From positions 1 through 7,901 of the forward strand of contig JALWLR010000022.1 of the NCBI GenBank assembly GCA_027084065.1: DNA of 7,901 nucleotides. The letters are read 5' to 3'. Within the stretch, counting starts at the first letter, position 1. The number at the start of each line of letters is the position of its first letter. Shown one piece after another: positions 5,378 through 7,901 of the stretch. Source of the stretch: Helicobacteraceae bacterium (GTDB lineage: Bacteria > Campylobacterota > Campylobacteria > Campylobacterales > Sulfurimonadaceae). The notes beneath the pieces were generated by a model, which worked only from the letters and a program-made list of their open reading frames with translations, was not told the origin of the DNA and did not search any database. A program made the translations under genes and the position numbers.

Positions 5378-6885
5378 TTTTCACTCCTTCTGTGCGCTCC
5401 GACGGAAGTGTCGTTTTTCAGTGCCGCCGTGGCTACCTCTTTGGCGATGTAGAGGATGTTTTCAAACTCGAAATAGTCTACGATGTTTGTGTTGTAGTTG
5501 TGTGCTTTATCCTCAATTCCATAATCATTAAGGGAGTTTTGTATCTCTTCGATCTTTTGCAGCAATGTTTGCAGCTCTTTTTCACTGCGCTCAATACCGC
5601 ATTTTTCATAAAAGAGATCTCCGAGCGTTTTTCGTGTGTCATAGATGTTTTTTGTAGGGTTTTTTGTAAACAGTTTTTGGAGTTTCTCTTTTGCATGTAG
5701 AATTTTTTCTTCACTACATACAAAAACTTCCTGTTTGTTTTTGGCTGCGTTTTCTCCTGCTATTTTTCCAAAGACTATGATTTCAAGCAAAGAGTTACCA
5801 CCGAGTCGATTGGCACCGTGAACGCGTGACTCGCTGCATTCGCCTACGGCATAGAGCCCTTTGAGCGTGCTTTGCATTTTCAAATCAACACTGATGCCAC
5901 CCATCGTATAGTGTGCTGCCGGCTTGATAGGCAGAAGCTCTGTAAGCGGATCGACATTTTCATACAGCAGTGCGAGTTTTCGTTCCTGTGGAAGCTCTTT
6001 TGTAATGAACTCCTCTCCTAAATGTCGAATATCCAAAAATATTTCTTGTCCAGCTTGCATTTGGCGATAGATGGCAAGGCTGACTTCATCGCGCGGTTTG
6101 AGCTCATCTACAAAGCGCTCTTTTGAAGAGTTCAGCAGCTTTCCTCCGGCACCTCTGGCACTTTCGCTGATGAGAATGGAGGAGCTTTTGAGTGCAGTGG
6201 GGTGAAACTGGATGAATTCCATATTGGAAAGCTTGGCTCCCACTTTGGCTGCAGCTACTATGCCGTCTCCGGTTGCCGCTTTGGAGTTGGTTGAGTGGGT
6301 GTGGTAGAGTTTAGAGTAGCCTCCTGTTGCCAAAATGACGCTTGAGGCCTGAATGGACTCCACTCTTCCGTTTCTTATATCGTAAAAAAGAGCTCCACAG
6401 ACCTGCTTTTGTTCGTTTGTGAGCAGTTCGAGCAAGAAGTGCTCATTGACAAAGGTAACTCCTAGTTTGTTTGCATAATCATAAAGAGTATGAAGAATCT
6501 TCAGTCCCGTGTAGTCTTGTGCGTAGCAGGCTCGCGGATGGGAAGCACCGCCAAGGCGTCTTTGCGCTATCTGCTTTGTCGGTGTTCTGGAAAAGGGTGT
6601 GCCTATGGCATCGAGCCACGCTATGGCGCTAGGTGCTTGTTGGCACATGAGCGTAACCGCTTCCTCATTTGCCAGACCTTTAGCAGCTGCTAAAGTGTCG
6701 GCAATATGCTGCTCTATGGAGTCGGGGGCATAGAGTGCCGCATTGATCCCTCCTTGCGCCATGCAGGTTTGTGAGCGTGTCGGGTACTCTTTGCCGACAA
6801 CTATGACTTCAGCGCCGTTTTCTTTGGCACTTACGGCAGCTGCCAAAGCCGCTCCCCCTGAACCTATGATTAAAACTTTTTGCAT
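5374..6885 (-). CDS. frdA: Fumarate reductase/succinate dehydrogenase-type flavoprotein subunit, short form
   Basis: FAD subunit of 503 aa that would interconvert fumarate and succinate. The Rossmann motif IIGSGGAALAAA is at 6-17. The active-site set is present: FIQFHPT (His228), KPRDEVS (Arg265, the proton-donor region of FrdA), HYTMGG (His325) and NRLGGNS (Arg360). At the site of covalent FAD attachment, where FrdA/SdhA read RSH, this protein reads RSQTCMAQGG (Gln39), so FAD is predicted to be non-covalent, as in thiol-type fumarate reductases and aspartate oxidase. The protein stops just after GAHRR, whereas homologues of about 550-650 aa continue with a DYP-type C-terminal segment. There is no Tat or Sec signal, so it is cytoplasmic. 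A promoter lies about 33 nt upstream; the Shine-Dalgarno at the ATG is weak (GGAT). L-aspartate oxidase is the main alternative, disfavoured because an iron-sulfur subunit is translationally coupled. Confidence 0.88.
   Translation of the reverse strand: MQKVLIIGSGGAALAAAVSAKENGAEVIVVGKEYPTRSQTCMAQGGINAALYAPDSIEQHIADTLAAAKGLANEEAVTLMCQQAPSAIAWLDAIGTPFSRTPTKQIAQRRLGGASHPRACYAQDYTGLKILHTLYDYANKLGVTFVNEHFLLELLTNEQKQVCGALFYDIRNGRVESIQASSVILATGGYSKLYHTHSTNSKAATGDGIVAAAKVGAKLSNMEFIQFHPTALKSSSILISESARGAGGKLLNSSKERFVDELKPRDEVSLAIYRQMQAGQEIFLDIRHLGEEFITKELPQERKLALLYENVDPLTELLPIKPAAHYTMGGISVDLKMQSTLKGLYAVGECSESRVHGANRLGGNSLLEIIVFGKIAGENAAKNKQEVFVCSEEKILHAKEKLQKLFTKNPTKNIYDTRKTLGDLFYEKCGIERSEKELQTLLQKIEEIQNSLNDYGIEDKAHNYNTNIVDYFEFENILYIAKEVATAALKNDTSVGAHRRSEK
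5384..5389 (-). promoter_or_regulatory. Shine-Dalgarno of frdB inside the frdA 3' end
   Basis: AAGGAG on the minus strand (5389-5384) lies 6 nt before the frdB ATG at 5377, within the codons for the last residues of FrdA (HRRSEK). Together with the ATGA overlap it indicates tight translational coupling and balanced synthesis of the two subunits. Confidence 0.75.
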
Positions 6886-6909
6886 GTTGACATATCCGTT
6901 TGAGAAAGT

Positions 6910-6925
6910 TGTATACGATTATACA
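6910..6925. promoter_or_regulatory. Inverted repeat over the frdA -10 box (possible operator)
   Basis: TGTATA-CGAT-TATACA is a perfect 6-bp dyad with a 4-nt spacer that contains the -10 hexamer and reaches the predicted transcription start. A dimeric regulator bound here would block RNA polymerase. A/T-rich dyads arise easily around TATAAT, so this may be chance. No matching regulator is encoded in the window. Confidence 0.3.
6918..6923 (-). promoter_or_regulatory. Promoter -10 box of the frdAB-DUF1538 operon
   Basis: A consensus TATAAT on the minus strand (6923-6918) lies just past the YqaA-type gene stop, with the T-rich stretch GTTTTTAAAC about 12-20 bp further upstream. Transcription should start near 6911, giving a leader of about 25 nt. 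No clear -35 is seen, as is usual for Campylobacterota. The box is embedded in an inverted repeat at 6910-6925. Confidence 0.55.
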
Positions 6926-6934
6926 GAGATTTGT

Positions 6935-7342
6935 TTAAAAACTGATGACGATGAGATAGTAGCGTAAAATGCGTAAGCTTCCGGCAATGAACAAAAAAAG
7001 CCAGAAGTTGAGTCGAAAAAGACCGGCTGCAAGTGTCAGCGGGTCACCTATGATAGGCATCCATGAAAAGAGCAAAGAGAAGTAGCCGAATTTTTCTCCC
7101 CATGAAAACATAGCTCTTCCCGTTTTGGATGCAAGGAGTTTGCGTTTGGTTGCGTTGTAGAGAAAATAGCCTAAAAAGTAGTTAACGATAATGGCAGCGA
7201 CATTGCCAAAAGAAGCGATGTATAGAGCCGTGTTTGTTTCCATACCTGCATGCAAGGCGCCAAGGAGAGCCGCTTCACTGCTTAATGGTAAAATAGTAGC
7301 CGCTAAAAAGGAGGCGCCAAAAAGAGAGGCTTCTAGCAGCAT
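6935..7342 (-). CDS. YqaA-type (DedA/VTT-like) small membrane protein
   Basis: Integral inner-membrane protein of 135 aa resembling the YqaA branch of the SNARE-associated/DedA-like (VTT) family, whose members are linked to membrane homeostasis or lipid handling; the exact role of YqaA is not established. Hydrophobic segments are near 5-30, 38-62, 82-110 and 112-133. The family-like signatures are FGNVAAIIVNYFLGY (45-59), a basic loop (TKRKLLASKTGR), and SWMPIIGDPLTLAAG (93-107) with the conserved Pro/Gly/Asp. I start at the ATG at 7342. A longer reading from 7405 would add a very basic 21-residue segment made only from the other frame of the dehydrogenase gene. With this start the gene overlaps the dehydrogenase stop by 10 nt. 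No Shine-Dalgarno is visible, so translation is probably coupled. Confidence 0.78.
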   Translation of the reverse strand: MLLEASLFGASFLAATILPLSSEAALLGALHAGMETNTALYIASFGNVAAIIVNYFLGYFLYNATKRKLLASKTGRAMFSWGEKFGYFSLLFSWMPIIGDPLTLAAGLFRLNFWLFLFIAGSLRILRYYLIVISF

Positions 7343-7901
7343 AGTGCTTTGATGTTGGCTATGACTCCTTCTATGAGTTTTTTTCTTGCCTCTTCGCTTG
7401 TCCATGCTATATGGGGTGTGAGGTGTAAACGGGAAGGGTTCTTTACATGCAAAAGCGGCGAGTTTTGCGGGAGCGGTTCTTTTTCAAATACATCCAGACC
7501 GACATAAATCTCCCGCTCATCCACCACTTTGGCAACAGCCGCTTCATCGACGATGCCGCCTCTGCCGAGATTGAGCAAAATCACTCGCTCCTTACAGAGG
7601 TTGAGCTCTTTTTCTCCGATGAGATTGCGTGTCGATTCATTGAGCGGGGCATGAATGCTAACAAAATCGGAGGTTTGTAAAAGCTCGTTCAGCTCTACGC
7701 GTTTATACTTCGCAAAGCTGTTTTTTCCGCTTGTGGAGTAGTACTGAACCTCCGCACCAAAAGCACTTGCCACCTCTGCGACCCCTTTGCCGATCGCACC
7801 AAGACCTATGATGCCCCATTTTTTCTCTTTTATTTCCCAAAAGGGGCGGCTGACATCGGTAAAGATGCCGCTTTTGGAGTACTCTTTGCTTTTGACCTTT
7901 T
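7333..7901 (-). CDS. D-2-hydroxyacid dehydrogenase, N-terminus outside window (partial)
   Basis: NAD(P)-dependent reductase of 2-keto acids, D-2-hydroxyacid dehydrogenase superfamily; 188 residues are visible. Reading from the edge, the frame gives the C-terminal part of the protein, including the whole nucleotide-binding half. It starts with a KKWGIIGLGAIGKGVA stretch (the GxGxxG dinucleotide loop), then the acidic/basic beta-2 region, IHAPLNESTR, NLGRGGIVDE with the catalytic Arg, GLDVFEKEPLP with the catalytic Glu, and LTPHIAWTSEEAR with the catalytic His. The His-Ile-Ala-Trp context is common in hydroxypyruvate/glycerate dehydrogenase-like members, but substrate cannot be settled without the N-terminal domain. 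The GTG at 7773 is not the start, because conserved sequence continues through it. The gene ends in ALCC and overlaps the YqaA-type gene, so they are probably co-transcribed. Confidence 0.9.
   Translation of the reverse strand, partial: KVKSKEYSKSGIFTDVSRPFWEIKEKKWGIIGLGAIGKGVAEVASAFGAEVQYYSTSGKNSFAKYKRVELNELLQTSDFVSIHAPLNESTRNLIGEKELNLCKERVILLNLGRGGIVDEAAVAKVVDEREIYVGLDVFEKEPLPQNSPLLHVKNPSRLHLTPHIAWTSEEARKKLIEGVIANIKALCC

Noticed and set aside
5088..5531. Plus-strand open frame of 147 codons across the frdA/frdB junction
   Set aside because: Antisense to two well-supported genes, low-complexity Ser/Cys-rich product, no Shine-Dalgarno or family resemblance.
5374..6885. Flavoprotein as L-aspartate oxidase (NadB)
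   Set aside because: The absence of the covalent-FAD His and the short length fit NadB, but the ATGA-coupled FrdB-type subunit and the HYTMGG and KPRDEVS contexts favour a fumarate/succinate enzyme. Phylogeny would settle this.
7333..7773. Dehydrogenase starting at GTG 7773
   Set aside because: The GxGxxG loop and flanking conserved residues are encoded upstream of 7773 in the same uninterrupted frame, so the gene simply runs off the window edge.

Overview
All supported genes in this window lie on the minus strand, so the window reads right to left in transcription order. The protein families suggest a Campylobacterota (epsilonproteobacterial) chemolithotroph of the Sulfurimonas/Sulfurovum kind. 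They are a two-gene soluble-type fumarate reductase, a tandem DUF1538 transporter, a YqaA-type membrane protein, and DUF3015 and DUF4105 envelope proteins. The promoters fit too: good TATAAT -10 boxes, T-rich upstream DNA and no obvious -35. The lineage is inferred from gene content and style; there is no rRNA or other marker gene.

Layout in transcription order: (1) 7901-7333, the C-terminal two thirds of a D-2-hydroxyacid dehydrogenase, cut by the window edge. (2) 7342-6935, a 135-aa YqaA-type membrane protein overlapping the previous stop by 10 nt. (3) A promoter with a dyad over its -10 at about 6910-6925. (4) 6885-5374, a short FrdA/SdhA-type flavoprotein. (5) 5377-4670, a FrdB/SdhB-type iron-sulfur subunit, joined to (4) by an ATGA overlap. 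(6) 4654-2717, a duplicated DUF1538 membrane protein with a C-terminal P-II-like domain, 15 nt downstream. (7) A roughly 317-bp gap with no intact gene. (8) 2399-1956, a secreted DUF3015 protein with its own promoter and terminator. (9) 1908-67, a DUF4105 (Lnb_N-type) protein with a predicted signal peptide, papain-like His/Cys motifs and a beta-rich C-terminus, followed by a terminator.

The frdA-frdB-DUF1538 block looks like one operon. The flavoprotein keeps the catalytic residues of fumarate/succinate chemistry but has Gln where the covalent-FAD histidine normally sits. The iron-sulfur subunit has a Cys where classical enzymes have a non-Cys residue, which predicts a [4Fe-4S] in place of the [3Fe-4S] cluster. 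No membrane anchor or SdhE-type subunit is encoded nearby. I infer a soluble two-subunit enzyme, possibly the fumarate reductase of the reductive TCA cycle, co-expressed with an ion transporter that may be nucleotide-gated.

The DUF3015-DUF4105 pair forms a separate envelope module. The DUF4105 gene has no ATG, GTG or TTG that would give a full protein. Its Shine-Dalgarno and complete signal peptide both point to an ATA start codon, and it lies immediately behind a strong terminator. Either its expression is deliberately very low or it has been damaged by one base change.
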